Below are positions 40,699 through 49,577 of a stretch of 64,000 nt of DNA, one piece after another; positions within the stretch are counted from its first letter, which is position 1; every line of letters starts with the position of its first letter. The notes under the pieces were generated by a model, which did no database searches, had not been told where the DNA came from, and saw only the letters and a program-made list of their open reading frames with translations. Origin of the DNA: CAVQXR01 sp963717955 (GTDB lineage Bacteria > Actinomycetota > Thermoleophilia > Gaiellales > Gaiellaceae); contig CAVQXR010000001.1 in assembly GCA_963717955.1 (NCBI GenBank), positions 1,922,001-1,986,000 on the forward strand. The letters are read 5' to 3'. A program made the translations under genes and the position numbers.

Positions 40699-41952
40699 AT
40701 GGCCGTCGCCGTCGATCTCTCCGGCATCGACATCGCGAGCCCCGAGGTCTACGAGAGGGGCATTCCGCACGAGTCGTTCAGGCTGCTCCGCGAGCGTGAC
40801 CCGGTGCACTGGCACCCCTGGTCGTGGACGGGCGGCGGCTTCTGGGCGATCACGAAGTACGACGACGTGATGGCGGTTGCCAAGGAGTGGGAGACGTTCT
40901 CGTCGGCCAAGGGCCACATCTACCTCTGGGAGCTCGACGACGAGGCGCTCGAGGCCCGCCGCTCGATGATCGAGACCGACCCGCCCGACCACACACGCCT
41001 GCGGCGGATCGTCTCGTCGGCGTTCACGCCGCGGAGGGTGCGGGACTACGAGGACTACACGCGCGGGATCGCGAGCAGGCTCCTCGACCAGGTCGTCGCG
41101 AACGGCGACGTCGATCTCGTCGAGACACTCGCGGCGCCGATGCCGATCAACGTGCTCGTCTCGATCCTCGGCGTGCCCGACGAGGACGCCGCGTACATGA
41201 TCGAGCTGACGGATCACCTGGTCGCCGGCACCTCGGGCGAGCCGCTCGACCCTCACGCCTACGGCAACACGACGCCGCTGCACCTGCTCCCGTTCAACAG
41301 CCCGTCCTCGTGGGCGCTGTTCGAGTACGGTCGCAAGCTCGGCGAGGCGCGCCGCGGGCAGGAGGGCGACGACCTCATCACCCGGCTCGTCAACGCGGAG
41401 TGGAACGGCGAGCGCCTGACCGACGCGGAGTACTGCAACTTCTTCCAGCTGCTCGCGTTCGCCGGCAACGAGACGACGCGGACGGCGATGTCACAGGGAC
41501 TGCTCGCGCTCATGCAGTATCCCGACCAGTACGCGCGGCTCGCCGCCGACCCGGAGCTCGTGCCGCGGGCGGTCGAGGAGATCCTCCGCTGGGCGAGCCC
41601 CGTGCTCTGCTTCCGGCGCACGGCGATGCGCGACACGGAGATCCGGGGCGTCCCGATCGCCGAGGGCGACAAGGTCGTGATGTGGTACGTCTCGGCGAAC
41701 TACGACGAGGACGTCTACTCCGATCCGTCCACGTTCGACGTCGGGCGCGACGAGCGCGAGTCCACCTCGTTCGGGATCGGCGGGCCCCACTACTGCCTCG
41801 GCGCCTGGCTCGCCCGCCTCGAGATCCGCGTCCTGCTCGAGGAGATCCTGAAGCGGAACCTGCGCCTGGAGCTCGCCGGCGAGCCCGTCCGGATCCGGTC
41901 GAACTTCGTGAACGGCCTGCACCACCTGCCGGCGCGCGTCGGCGTCGCGTAG
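40699..41952 (+). CDS. Cytochrome P450 (tandem copy 2)
   Basis: A 417-aa P450: FAGNETTRTAMS (I helix), EEILRWA (ExxR) and FGIGGPHYCLGAWLARLE (heme Cys). TAGGCT at 40687-40692 starts with the stop codon of copy 1 and ends 6 bases before this ATG, so this copy may have its own leaderless promoter besides read-through. Paired with copy 1 and the convergent ferredoxin. Confidence 0.93.
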   Translation: MAVAVDLSGIDIASPEVYERGIPHESFRLLRERDPVHWHPWSWTGGGFWAITKYDDVMAVAKEWETFSSAKGHIYLWELDDEALEARRSMIETDPPDHTRLRRIVSSAFTPRRVRDYEDYTRGIASRLLDQVVANGDVDLVETLAAPMPINVLVSILGVPDEDAAYMIELTDHLVAGTSGEPLDPHAYGNTTPLHLLPFNSPSSWALFEYGRKLGEARRGQEGDDLITRLVNAEWNGERLTDAEYCNFFQLLAFAGNETTRTAMSQGLLALMQYPDQYARLAADPELVPRAVEEILRWASPVLCFRRTAMRDTEIRGVPIAEGDKVVMWYVSANYDEDVYSDPSTFDVGRDERESTSFGIGGPHYCLGAWLARLEIRVLLEEILKRNLRLELAGEPVRIRSNFVNGLHHLPARVGVA

Positions 41953-41969
41953 CGTCGGGCGGCCGACGG

Positions 41970-42200
41970 TCAGGCGGGGTCGGCGACGGGGGCGGCGTCG
42001 GGCGCGTCGCCGACGATCGAGATCGCCCCGCTCGGGCAGCGCTTGACGATCTTCTCGGCACGCTCGCGCGGCAGCGCGATCCCCTCGCGGGGCCGCGATA
42101 TGCCGTCGTCGCCCAGATCGACCGCGTTCGGCTCGAGCTCTTCGCACTTGCCGATCCCGATGCAGACGTCGGCGTCGATCGCGACGAAGACGTTGCCCAC
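41970..42200 (-). CDS. 3Fe-4S ferredoxin
   Basis: A 76-aa ferredoxin of the type that feeds P450s. Three cluster Cys: CIGIGKC (C-x5-C) and RCPSGAI; the position that would hold a fourth Cys is Gly-type, so a [3Fe-4S] cluster is expected. Convergent with the two P450s, its likely partners. GTG at 42200, with TAGAAT (42207-42212) 6 bases upstream: leaderless. Confidence 0.92.
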   Translation of the reverse strand: MGNVFVAIDADVCIGIGKCEELEPNAVDLGDDGISRPREGIALPRERAEKIVKRCPSGAISIVGDAPDAAPVADPA

Positions 42201-42236
42201 GGCGCCATTCTATTCGCGCCCGGCGTCTGAGGGGCC

Positions 42237-42305
42237 GTGACCGCCGGGCTCCGCCCGGCTCCCGCGCGGGTCGCGCCCGGCCGAGCCGGCCGCTCAGCCG
42301 CGGAG
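42237..42305. repeat. Dispersed two-hairpin repeat, copy C
   Basis: Same head (GTGACCGCCGGGCTCCGCCC) and same tail (CGGCCGCTCAGCCGC) as copy B, in the gap between the ferredoxin promoter and the 3' end of the saccharopine-dehydrogenase-like gene. Confidence 0.75.
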
Positions 42306-42309
42306 CCCT

Positions 42310-43485
42310 CTACGCGAGCGGGGCCCGTGTCCCGTCCGCTTCGACCAGCTCTCCCGTCAGCCCGCGCCGGGCCAGCTCGGCGAAGAACGTCGACGCGGGG
42401 AGCATCGCCTCGGGCCCGCCGACCCCGTCCCGGAGACGGTCGCCGCGGCAGAGCAGCTGCGCGGCGACCGACGGCGGAACGCCGGTCACCGTCGCCCCCG
42501 CGCCGTGCTCGAAGTCCTGCGCCTCGGCGACCCGCATCTCGGCGACGACCGTCCGCTCCTCCCCTCCCTTGCGGCCGGTCACGAAGACACGGAACCACTC
42601 CACGCCGTCGGGATCGGGCTGCACCTCGACCGTCTGGGCCTGCCGCATGAGTGTGGCGACGAGGGCGTCGCGGGGAGCGACCTCGACGTCTCCGACCCGC
42701 ACCGGGTCGCTCGAGGTCAGCCCGGAGGCGATGAACGAGCGCAGCCGTGCGACGTCGAGCGCCGGCAGGCCGAGGCGCCACTCGACGTTGCGGATCCCGC
42801 GGTCTGCGTACGAGCGCGGGAGCGTCGCGGGCTCGGAGTGAATCGTGTACACGCACTCCGCGGAGCCCTCGGGGAACTCGTAGACCCTCGAGCCGGACCC
42901 GGCCGGCACCATGCGGATCTCGCCGTCGAGGAACTGGGCCGCATCCGCCGTGAACTCGTCGATGATCGTCCCGGCGGCATAGGGCGGCACGTAGGGGTCG
43001 TCGGGATCGCCCTGGCGCCCCGGGATGAACGCGTCCACGATCTCGATCGACTCCACGGTGTCCAGACGTGCCGCGCCGGCTGCCGCGAGCATGTTCGTCA
43101 GCCCCGGCGCCGAGCCCATCGAGATCGCGGCGGCCAGCCCCGCCTCCTGGAAGGCCCGGTCGAGCTCGTACTGTCGCACCGCCCAGTGGAAGAGGCCGCC
43201 GAGGTCGGTGTAGTGGGCACCGACGGCAAGGCACGCTTCCATGACCTCGAGGTTCAGCGCGTGGCTGGCCGCGTTCACCACGGCATCGACGCCCTCGATC
43301 GCGGCGGCCAGCCCGTCCACGACCGTCACGGCGCGCACGGACCCGCCGAGCTCGGCGGCGAGCAGGCCGGCCCGCTCCTCGTCGCGATCGACGATGCGGA
43401 CCTCCTCGACTCCCGGGCTGCGCGCCGCGTCCGTGACGGTGACCCGGCCCATTCCCCCGGCACCACCGATCACCCCGAGGCGCAT
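42310..43485 (-). CDS. Saccharopine dehydrogenase family protein
   Basis: A 391-aa NAD(P)-dependent protein. N-terminal Rossmann motif GVIGGAGGMGR, then DAVVNAASHALNLEVMEACLAVGAHYTDLGG as in saccharopine/lysine dehydrogenase-like enzymes (described in parts: ASHALNLEVM and HYTDLGG are the clearest blocks). Members make or break imine links between amino acids and oxo-acids, which fits an amine pathway. It overlaps the GS-like gene by one base (TGATG). Confidence 0.88.
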   Translation of the reverse strand: MRLGVIGGAGGMGRVTVTDAARSPGVEEVRIVDRDEERAGLLAAELGGSVRAVTVVDGLAAAIEGVDAVVNAASHALNLEVMEACLAVGAHYTDLGGLFHWAVRQYELDRAFQEAGLAAAISMGSAPGLTNMLAAAGAARLDTVESIEIVDAFIPGRQGDPDDPYVPPYAAGTIIDEFTADAAQFLDGEIRMVPAGSGSRVYEFPEGSAECVYTIHSEPATLPRSYADRGIRNVEWRLGLPALDVARLRSFIASGLTSSDPVRVGDVEVAPRDALVATLMRQAQTVEVQPDPDGVEWFRVFVTGRKGGEERTVVAEMRVAEAQDFEHGAGATVTGVPPSVAAQLLCRGDRLRDGVGGPEAMLPASTFFAELARRGLTGELVEADGTRAPLA

Positions 43486-44810
43486 CAGTAGAGCTCCGCG
43501 TACTCGGTGAACTCCCAGTCACTGACATGATCCTCGAAGCGCGAGAGCTCGTACCGGCGCATCGTCGTGTATGCCGCGATGAAGTCCTCGCCGAGAAGCG
43601 CCCGCAACGGGGTGCACGACTCGAGCTCCCCGAGCGCCTCGCGGAGGTCGACCGGCAGCGGCGCGATCGTCGGGTCCTCCTCGGCCGGCGGCCTGGCCGG
43701 GGGTCCGAGCTCGAGGCCCTCCTCGATCCCGAGAATCCCGGCGCCGAGGACGGCGGCGGCGGCCAGGTACGGGTTGGCCGCCGAGCTCGGCGCGCGATGC
43801 TCGACGTGTCGCGATGCCTCCGTCCCGCCCTTGATCCGCACGAGCGCGGAGCGATCCTCCAGCCCCCACGACACGTTCGTGGGGCTGAACGTGTGCACGC
43901 GGCGACGCTTCAGGCAGTTCACCGTCGGCACGAGCAGCGTGTAGGCGGCCCGCGCGTACTTCAGGTTCCCGGCGATGAACTGCCGGCACGTCTCCGAGAT
44001 GCCGTGGTCGCAGCTGTCGTCCCCGAGCACGTTCCGGCCGTCGCCGTCGAGCAGGCTGACATGGGTGTGGTTGCCAGAGCCGGCCATGCCGGCGAAGGGC
44101 TTGGCCATGAACGTCGCCACGTAGCCGTTTCGGTGTGCGAGCTCCTTCACGCCGTTCTTGAAGCTGAAGCACTGATCGGGCCCAGCGAGGCCCTTGCCGG
44201 GGGCGAAGGGGATCTCGTACTGCGAGCCCGCGTACTCGCAGTTGTGGGTGATGACGTCGATGCCGTACTCGCGGACGGTGTCGAGGAGGGTCTGCAGGAA
44301 GGGCACGTAGGTATTGCGGACGATGTTGAAGATGTGAACACCCTCGAACAGGCGCCCCATCGTCTGCGCGTCGAGGAGGTAGAACTCCGGCTCGAAGCCC
44401 AGCAGCGGCTCGAGCCCGTGCGAGCGGCTCCGCTCGAGAACCCGCTGGAACACGCGGCGCGGCATCGCCTCGAGGGGCGCGCCGTCGATCCCGTATGCAT
44501 CGCAGATGAAGCGAGCCGTGGGGACTTCGCACCAGGGGACGAGACCGGCGGTCGCGGGATCCGGGACGATCCGCATGTCTGCGTAGCCGGTCTCCTCGTT
44601 GTAGAGGGTGCCGCCGACCACGTGGGAGGCGGTGTCGAGCACTCCCGCTCCGCCGTACATGTTGAGGCCGCTCGCTGCGAACCCGGCCGCGTGGTCGATC
44701 GGAACCATCTTCGCCCGGCTCGTCCCGTGGCTGTCCGGCACCTCGAAGCGAACCCACCGGATGCCCCGGGCCTGCCAGCCCTCGACGATCTCGACCGCGG
44801 TCTGCGCCAT
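43485..44810 (-). CDS. Glutamine synthetase family protein (GS-like ligase 2)
   Basis: A 441-aa GS-fold ligase. N-terminal beta-grasp block VPDSHGTSRAKMVP, metal site GFEPEFYLL near residue 140, and ATP-site block MAKPFAGMAGSGNHTHVSLL near residue 255, plus VNCLKRRRVHTFSPTNVSWG. ATG at 44810 has GGGAGGAG 7 bases before it; the longer frame is not needed. Coupled to the saccharopine-dehydrogenase-like gene and divergent from the GAF/PucR regulator, so probably under its control. Confidence 0.9.
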   Translation of the reverse strand: MAQTAVEIVEGWQARGIRWVRFEVPDSHGTSRAKMVPIDHAAGFAASGLNMYGGAGVLDTASHVVGGTLYNEETGYADMRIVPDPATAGLVPWCEVPTARFICDAYGIDGAPLEAMPRRVFQRVLERSRSHGLEPLLGFEPEFYLLDAQTMGRLFEGVHIFNIVRNTYVPFLQTLLDTVREYGIDVITHNCEYAGSQYEIPFAPGKGLAGPDQCFSFKNGVKELAHRNGYVATFMAKPFAGMAGSGNHTHVSLLDGDGRNVLGDDSCDHGISETCRQFIAGNLKYARAAYTLLVPTVNCLKRRRVHTFSPTNVSWGLEDRSALVRIKGGTEASRHVEHRAPSSAANPYLAAAAVLGAGILGIEEGLELGPPARPPAEEDPTIAPLPVDLREALGELESCTPLRALLGEDFIAAYTTMRRYELSRFEDHVSDWEFTEYAELY

Positions 44811-44929
44811 CGGCTCGCTCCTCCCTCGTGCCGGACCGTCGACCGGCCCGGCGTCAGCGTAGGGGCCGGATCTTACCCGGCCGGGATCGAGGGGAGGCCG
44901 CTCGCGGGCGGGCGCGTGTCGCATACCCT

Positions 44930-44946
44930 GTGTGCGACGTGCACAC
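44930..44946. promoter_or_regulatory. Candidate operator, site 1 (GTGTGC-N3-GTGCACAC)
   Basis: A 17-base site that differs only in its central three bases from the perfect palindrome at 47536-47552. It covers the start codon region of the GAF/PucR regulator, in the divergent gap with GS-like ligase 2. Autoregulation is a natural reading. Confidence 0.45.
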
Positions 44947-46720
44947 TGCCCGTCAGAGCGAGCTGCGATCCCTGTCGGGGTTGATCACCCGCGTCAATTC
45001 GAGCCTCGACGTGGGCGAGGTGCTCGACCATGCCGTGGGGTTGTGCGCGGAGCTCACGGGCTGCGAGGGCGCGCTCGTCTACCTCTGGGACGAGGAGCAG
45101 CAGCGGCTCGTCATCCGCAGCGCCGTCGAGGGCTACCGCCACTGGATCGGTGCGTTCGGCCTCGAGCTCGGCGAGGGCCTCACGGGCTGGACCGCGCTCA
45201 GCCGCCGGCCCGGCATCATCACCGAGGACGCGCTCGCCGACCCGCGGTACAAGCACGTCCCGGAGCTCAACGACACCCGCTTCCAATCGGTCCTGACCGT
45301 GCCCGTCGTCGGTCGCGACGACAGCCTCGTCGGCGTCCTCACGCTGCACACCGTCGCCCCGCACGAGTTTTCCGAGGACGACCTGACCGCTGCCGAGACG
45401 ATCGCGAGCCTCGTCGCCGGGGCAGTCGAGAACGCGAAGCTCCACGAGCAGGCGCTGCGCAGCGTCAAGGTGTTCCGCAGCCTCGCGGACCTCTCGCGGC
45501 AGATGGCCGTCGCCGCACACGCACCGCAGACCCTCCAGCGACTCGCGCTGACCGCGCTCGAGCTACTCGACGCGGCCCTCGTCGTCATCCTGCGCCACGA
45601 CGAACGACGGGGACGGTTGATCGTCGAGACGTGGGTCGGGGCCGCCGGTGTCGCGGTCGAATCCGTCGCGGCCGACGCCGCCTGGCTGCGCCTGCTCGGA
45701 GGCGGGCCCACGAGCGTCCCCGTCGAGGACGGCGACCCGCTGGGGCGCCGCCTCGATGCCCGGTCGCTGTTCGCGGCACCGCTCGTCCACGAGCGAAGGC
45801 CGATCGGGCTCATCTGCTGCTACGCCGCCGAGCGGCGATCGCTCGGCGAGGACAACCTCGCGCTGCTCGGGACGATCGCCAACCACGCGGCCGTCGCGCT
45901 GGAGGAGGATCCGGCCGGGCTCGCGGTCGGTAACCGCGCGCTCGGGCGCGAGCTGCTCGAGGCGCTGCGTGCCGGGGAACGGCCGACGGCGCTCGCCGGA
46001 GAGCTCGGAGTGCTGCTGGACGAGCCGAGCGTCGCGGTGGTCGCCGAGTCGGTGGACGGTCCAGCCACCGCGGCGTGGACGGCCCTCGCGGCCGAGCTCA
46101 GGCAGGTCTTTCCGAGCACGGTGACCGACGCACGACGCATGTTCACGGCGCTGGTGCCGATCCGAAGCGAGCAGTGGGCCGTGCTGCTCGAGGAGTCGAT
46201 CGGGCGGGCGCTGGCGACTCATGCGGCCGTCGCCGGATTCTCGGACTCGACCGGGCGGGGCGGCGACCACGCGCTCGCGCTGCGTCAGGCCTGGATGGCG
46301 TGCGCCGTCGCCCGCACGTCCGGTCCCGCTCGCCGCGTCCGGAGCTACGCGAGCCTCGGTGCCCAGCGGTACCTGTGGGCGATGTCGCAGGAGCGCGATC
46401 CCGACTCGCTCGAGCTGGCGGTCGCGAGGCTGCGCGAGGTCGACCGGGCTCGAGGCAGTCAGCTCTTCCGCACGCTCGAGACCTACCTCGAGCGGCAGGG
46501 CAATGCCCGGCAGACGGCGGCCGCGCTGTACGTCCACCGCAACACCTTGCGCCAGCGGCTCCGGCGTATCTCCGGCCTGCTCGGCATCGATCCGGCCGAC
46601 CCCTCGTCGTGGTTCGAGCTGCAGCTCGCCGTCCGCCTGATCCGGTTCCGCGAGTCCGCGGCGCCCTGGAGCGAGGCGCGGTCCACGCCCCTGCTTGACT
46701 CACTCCAACCCCCGACATAG
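44939..46720 (+). CDS. GAF-domain PucR-type transcriptional regulator
   Basis: A 593-aa regulator. Two GAF sensor domains (about residues 20-175 and 190-325; LTGWTALSRRPGIITEDALADP in the first, split here as LTGWTALSRRPG) and a C-terminal PucR/CdaR-type helix-turn-helix: LFRTLETYLERQGNARQTA then ALYVHRNTLRQRLRRISGLLG. Such proteins activate catabolic operons in response to a small molecule. GTG at 44939 (or 44930) fits a leaderless start after TACCCT at 44924-44929. It sits between GS-like ligase 2 and the microcompartment operon and likely controls both. Confidence 0.85.
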   Translation: MHTARQSELRSLSGLITRVNSSLDVGEVLDHAVGLCAELTGCEGALVYLWDEEQQRLVIRSAVEGYRHWIGAFGLELGEGLTGWTALSRRPGIITEDALADPRYKHVPELNDTRFQSVLTVPVVGRDDSLVGVLTLHTVAPHEFSEDDLTAAETIASLVAGAVENAKLHEQALRSVKVFRSLADLSRQMAVAAHAPQTLQRLALTALELLDAALVVILRHDERRGRLIVETWVGAAGVAVESVAADAAWLRLLGGGPTSVPVEDGDPLGRRLDARSLFAAPLVHERRPIGLICCYAAERRSLGEDNLALLGTIANHAAVALEEDPAGLAVGNRALGRELLEALRAGERPTALAGELGVLLDEPSVAVVAESVDGPATAAWTALAAELRQVFPSTVTDARRMFTALVPIRSEQWAVLLEESIGRALATHAAVAGFSDSTGRGGDHALALRQAWMACAVARTSGPARRVRSYASLGAQRYLWAMSQERDPDSLELAVARLREVDRARGSQLFRTLETYLERQGNARQTAAALYVHRNTLRQRLRRISGLLGIDPADPSSWFELQLAVRLIRFRESAAPWSEARSTPLLDSLQPPT

Positions 46721-46723
46721 GGT
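46695..46723 (+). promoter_or_regulatory. Promoter of the methyltransferase gene
   Basis: TTGACT (46695-46700), 17 bases, TAGGGT (46718-46723), lying inside the last codons of the regulator gene. GTG of the next gene is 9 bases further on, so the transcript is nearly leaderless. Confidence 0.65.
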
Positions 46724-46732
46724 CGGGCGCAG

Positions 46733-47422
46733 GTGAATCGGGCACAGCTTCTCGAGCTCGTCTCGCCGGTGCCGGGCTGGCTCGCCGACGACGAGGCCTG
46801 GGCGCTCTTTCGGCTCGCCAGGGACTGCACCGGCCGGGGAGCGATCGTCGAGCTCGGCTCCTGGCGGGGCAAGTCGACGATCTGCCTCGCACTCGGGTCG
46901 AAGGAGGGTGCCGCGATCCCGATCGTATCGGTCGACAGGCACATGGACAAGACGTTCGCGGACTTCCAGGCCAATCTCGACGCGGCCGGCGTCACCGATC
47001 TCGTGCGCCCGATCCGCGCGCGCTCGCAGGAGGCGGGCGAGACGTTTCTCGAGGCGATCGAGCTGCTCTTCATCGATGCGTCCCACGAGTACGACGACGT
47101 GCGACGCGACTTCGACCTCTGGGTCCCGAAGGTCGTGGAGGAAGGCGTCGTCGCGATGCACGACACGACCTGGACAGGCTCGAAGCGGGTGAGCGAGGAG
47201 TCGATCTACCGCTCCGCGCAGTTCAGGAACGTCCGCTTCGTACCCAGCTCGACGACGATCGCGGTCAAGGCCCCCGCCGGCCCCGGCGACCGGCAGCGGG
47301 CCAGGAATGCTCTCGCGGCCAAGCGGCTCGCCGAGCTCGGGCACCGGGTTCGCCGCTTCGTGCCGAAGCGGCTCGCCGAGCTCGGGCGGCGTGGTGTTGC
47401 CGCGGCCGGCGGGAGAGGCTGA
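46733..47422 (+). CDS. Class I SAM-dependent methyltransferase
   Basis: A 229-aa methyltransferase with the SAM motif IVELGSWRGKSTICLA near residue 35 and LLFIDASHEYDDVRRDF near residue 118, as in the Methyltransf_24 group. The basic C-terminal tail repeats a KRLAELG motif twice (AKRLAELGHRVRRF and PKRLAELGRRG). The acceptor is unknown. It precedes the BMC operon by 200 bases and may be unrelated to it. Confidence 0.8.
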   Translation: MNRAQLLELVSPVPGWLADDEAWALFRLARDCTGRGAIVELGSWRGKSTICLALGSKEGAAIPIVSVDRHMDKTFADFQANLDAAGVTDLVRPIRARSQEAGETFLEAIELLFIDASHEYDDVRRDFDLWVPKVVEEGVVAMHDTTWTGSKRVSEESIYRSAQFRNVRFVPSSTTIAVKAPAGPGDRQRARNALAAKRLAELGHRVRRFVPKRLAELGRRGVAAAGGRG

Positions 47423-47498
47423 CCGGCCGGGCTCCGGGCCTGGCGCACCGCCTTCACCGGGGCGCCTGCCCGGCCGGGGGCGGCGAGCGCATGACCCC

Positions 47499-47534
47499 GG
47501 TGCCTGGCACGTGCCTGGCACGTGCCAGGCACCG
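47499..47534. repeat. Nested palindrome, copy of the repeat at 18-49
   Basis: GTGCCTGGCAC occurs at 47500-47510 and 47511-47521 as a direct pair, followed by its reverse complement at 47522-47532. The 22-base palindrome 47511-47532 is identical to 23-44. It lies between the methyltransferase and the BMC operon. Confidence 0.75.
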
Positions 47535-47535
47535 A

Positions 47536-47552
47536 GTGTGCACAGTGCACAC
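47536..47552. promoter_or_regulatory. Candidate operator, site 2 (GTGTGCAC-A-GTGCACAC)
   Basis: A perfect 17-base inverted repeat with central A, 66 bases before the first gene of the BMC operon (GTG 47619). It matches site 1 at the GAF/PucR regulator's own start at 14 of 17 positions, which suggests this regulator controls the BMC operon. Confidence 0.55.
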
Positions 47553-47618
47553 CGGTGGCCCCGACAGACGGGTCGCTCTGCCAGCTCGGGGGCACACCCG
47601 ACGCCGTACTGTGCGGGC

Positions 47619-48644
47619 GTGGCGGCTGAACTGCTGTTCCTGTCCCAGGAGGACGTGATCGCGGCGGGCGGGTTGGACATGGACGCCTGCGTCTCCACGA
47701 TCGAGGAGGCGCTCGTCCTCTACCACCGGGGCGACGCGCTGTGCCCGCAGAAGGCGGCGCTGCACTGGACGGACGAGCCCGACTCGGACGAGAAGCACGG
47801 CCGGATCATGGCGATGCCTGCCTATGTCGGCGGCTCGCTGCGGATGTGCGGGATGAAGTGGATCCCGAGCGTGCCGGGAAACCCGGCGCGCGGCCTCCCG
47901 CGCGGAATCGGGATCATCCTGCTCTCCGACCCCGAGACCGGGCTCCCGGTCGCGTTCCTCGACGGCACGGTCGTCTCGGCGATGCGCACGGGCGCCGTGT
48001 CTGGCCTCGCCGCCAGGGAGCTCGCCCGTCCCGGCGCCTCGATACTGACGCTGTACGGGGCCGGCGTGCAGGCGCGTACGCAGCTCCTCGCGCTCGAACG
48101 GACGATCCCGGGGCTCGCCGAGATCCGCGTCGTCGATCCGGACAACGCGAGGGCGCGGGCATTCGTCGAGCAGGAGCAGCCGGGCCGTCCCCCGATCCAC
48201 GTGCTCGACGACGCTCGCGCGGCTGCGCGCGGCGCCCACGTCGTCGTTGCCGCGACGATGGCGCCGTCGCCGTTCATCACGCCCGACTGGTTCGAGCCCG
48301 GCCAGCTCCTGATATCGGTCTCGTCGCACGACCCGACGGTCGACACGGTCGCCTCCGCCGACCTCCTCGTCACCGACGACTTCGACCACGAGACCTTCCA
48401 TTCATCCCGGCCACTCGCCCGGGCCCGGGCCGCGGGCGTGATCGCCAGGCACGACGCGGTGCCGCTGGGGGCGATCCTCGCCGGCGACCACCCCGGCCGC
48501 GAAGCACCGGACGAGCGCGTTCTCGTCTCGCCCGTCGGAATGGGCATCGAGGACGTCGCGTGGGGAACGGCCGTCTACCGTCGTGCTGCCGAGCGAGGCC
48601 TGGGCTCCCGGGAACGGCTCTGGGACACGCCCGTCTGGACGTAA
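47619..48644 (+). CDS. Ornithine cyclodeaminase/mu-crystallin family protein
   Basis: A 341-aa NAD(P)-binding protein of the ornithine cyclodeaminase/mu-crystallin family, whose members are amino acid cyclodeaminases, ketimine reductases or alanine/N-alkyl-amino acid dehydrogenases. Visible are the Rossmann motif LTLYGAGVQARTQLLAL near residue 143, RMCGMKWIPSVPGNP and SAMRTGAVSGLAA. GTG at 47619 follows TACTGT (47607-47612) by 6 bases. First gene of the BMC operon; an imine reductase or N-alkyl amino acid dehydrogenase role would suit an MgsABC-like pathway. Confidence 0.85.
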   Translation: MAAELLFLSQEDVIAAGGLDMDACVSTIEEALVLYHRGDALCPQKAALHWTDEPDSDEKHGRIMAMPAYVGGSLRMCGMKWIPSVPGNPARGLPRGIGIILLSDPETGLPVAFLDGTVVSAMRTGAVSGLAARELARPGASILTLYGAGVQARTQLLALERTIPGLAEIRVVDPDNARARAFVEQEQPGRPPIHVLDDARAAARGAHVVVAATMAPSPFITPDWFEPGQLLISVSSHDPTVDTVASADLLVTDDFDHETFHSSRPLARARAAGVIARHDAVPLGAILAGDHPGREAPDERVLVSPVGMGIEDVAWGTAVYRRAAERGLGSRERLWDTPVWT

Positions 48645-48658
48645 CGGAGGGAGCAGGT

Positions 48659-49577
48659 ATGTGCGGGATCGCAGGGTTTCTTGCCAAGCGCGACGGCGTT
48701 CCCGTCGCCGAGACCCTCACGGGGATGCTGCAGGCGATGGTCGGCCGCGGGCCGGACTCGACCGGCCTCTCGCTGTACGGCTCACCCCACGCGGGGCACC
48801 CACGTGGCGTCGATCTGGGCCGGTGACGACGGCGGCCTCGCGTCGCGAGACACGGTCATCGCAGCGCTCGACCGCCACGGGGCCGTCGAGTCGGACGACT
48901 ACCACGAGGGCTACTTCCGCATCGGTATCACGCCGGAAGACGCGACGCCGCACGGCCTGCGGGCGATCGCCGACGACGTCGAGCACAGCGCGCGCGGGGT
49001 TCGTGTCTTCTCGATCGGCCACAGCCTCGAGCTGATCAAGTACACCGCCGACGCCCGCACGATCTTCGACATGTGGTCGCTCGGCAACCACCCGTTCACC
49101 CACGGCGTCGGCCACGTGCGGATGGCGACCGAGTCGCGGGTCGACGTCAATCACTCGCACCCGTTCTGGGCCCGGCCGTTCCCCGACGTCACCGTCGTCC
49201 ACAACGGCCACGTCACGAACTACTACAAGAACCGCCGCATCTACGAGCAGCGGGGCTACACGTTCCAGACCGAGAACGACACCGAGTTCGTGGCCGTCTA
49301 CCTCGCGGAGCAGATGGCGCACGGGCTGACGCTCGACGAGGCCGTCAAGCGCTCCATCGACGACCTCGACGGCTCGTTCACCTACCTCGTCTCGACCGCC
49401 GACGGCTTCGGCGTCGCGCGCGACCGCTTCTCGACGAAGCCCTGCCTGATCGCCGAGACGGACGCCTGGGTCGCCGTCGTCTCCGAGGGGATCGCGTTCG
49501 CGGGCGCCTTCGGCGACCGGTTCGAGGTTCACGCCGAGGAGTTGCGCGGAGGGGAGGCCCGGGCATGGACGCGGTGA
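48659..49577 (+). pseudogene. Class II glutamine amidotransferase (MgsA-like), frameshifted
   Basis: The first frame, from ATG 48659 with GGAGGGAG upstream, gives MCGIAGFLAKRDG with nucleophile Cys2 and GRGPDSTGLSLYG, then hits a stop at 48826. The rest of the domain (THVASIWAGDD onward, with SHPFWARPFPDVTVVHNGHVTNY split across the family signature) is open in another frame to 49577. Removing one G from GGGG at 48793-48796 restores a 305-aa protein, the same length as the intact paralogue at 28619 (302 aa). All other positions look conserved, so a sequencing/assembly error or a very recent mutation is likely. Confidence 0.85.

Noticed and set aside
42237..42650. Short plus-strand frame over the repeat and the saccharopine-dehydrogenase-like gene
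   Set aside because: Starts in repeat copy C and continues antisense to a well-supported gene.
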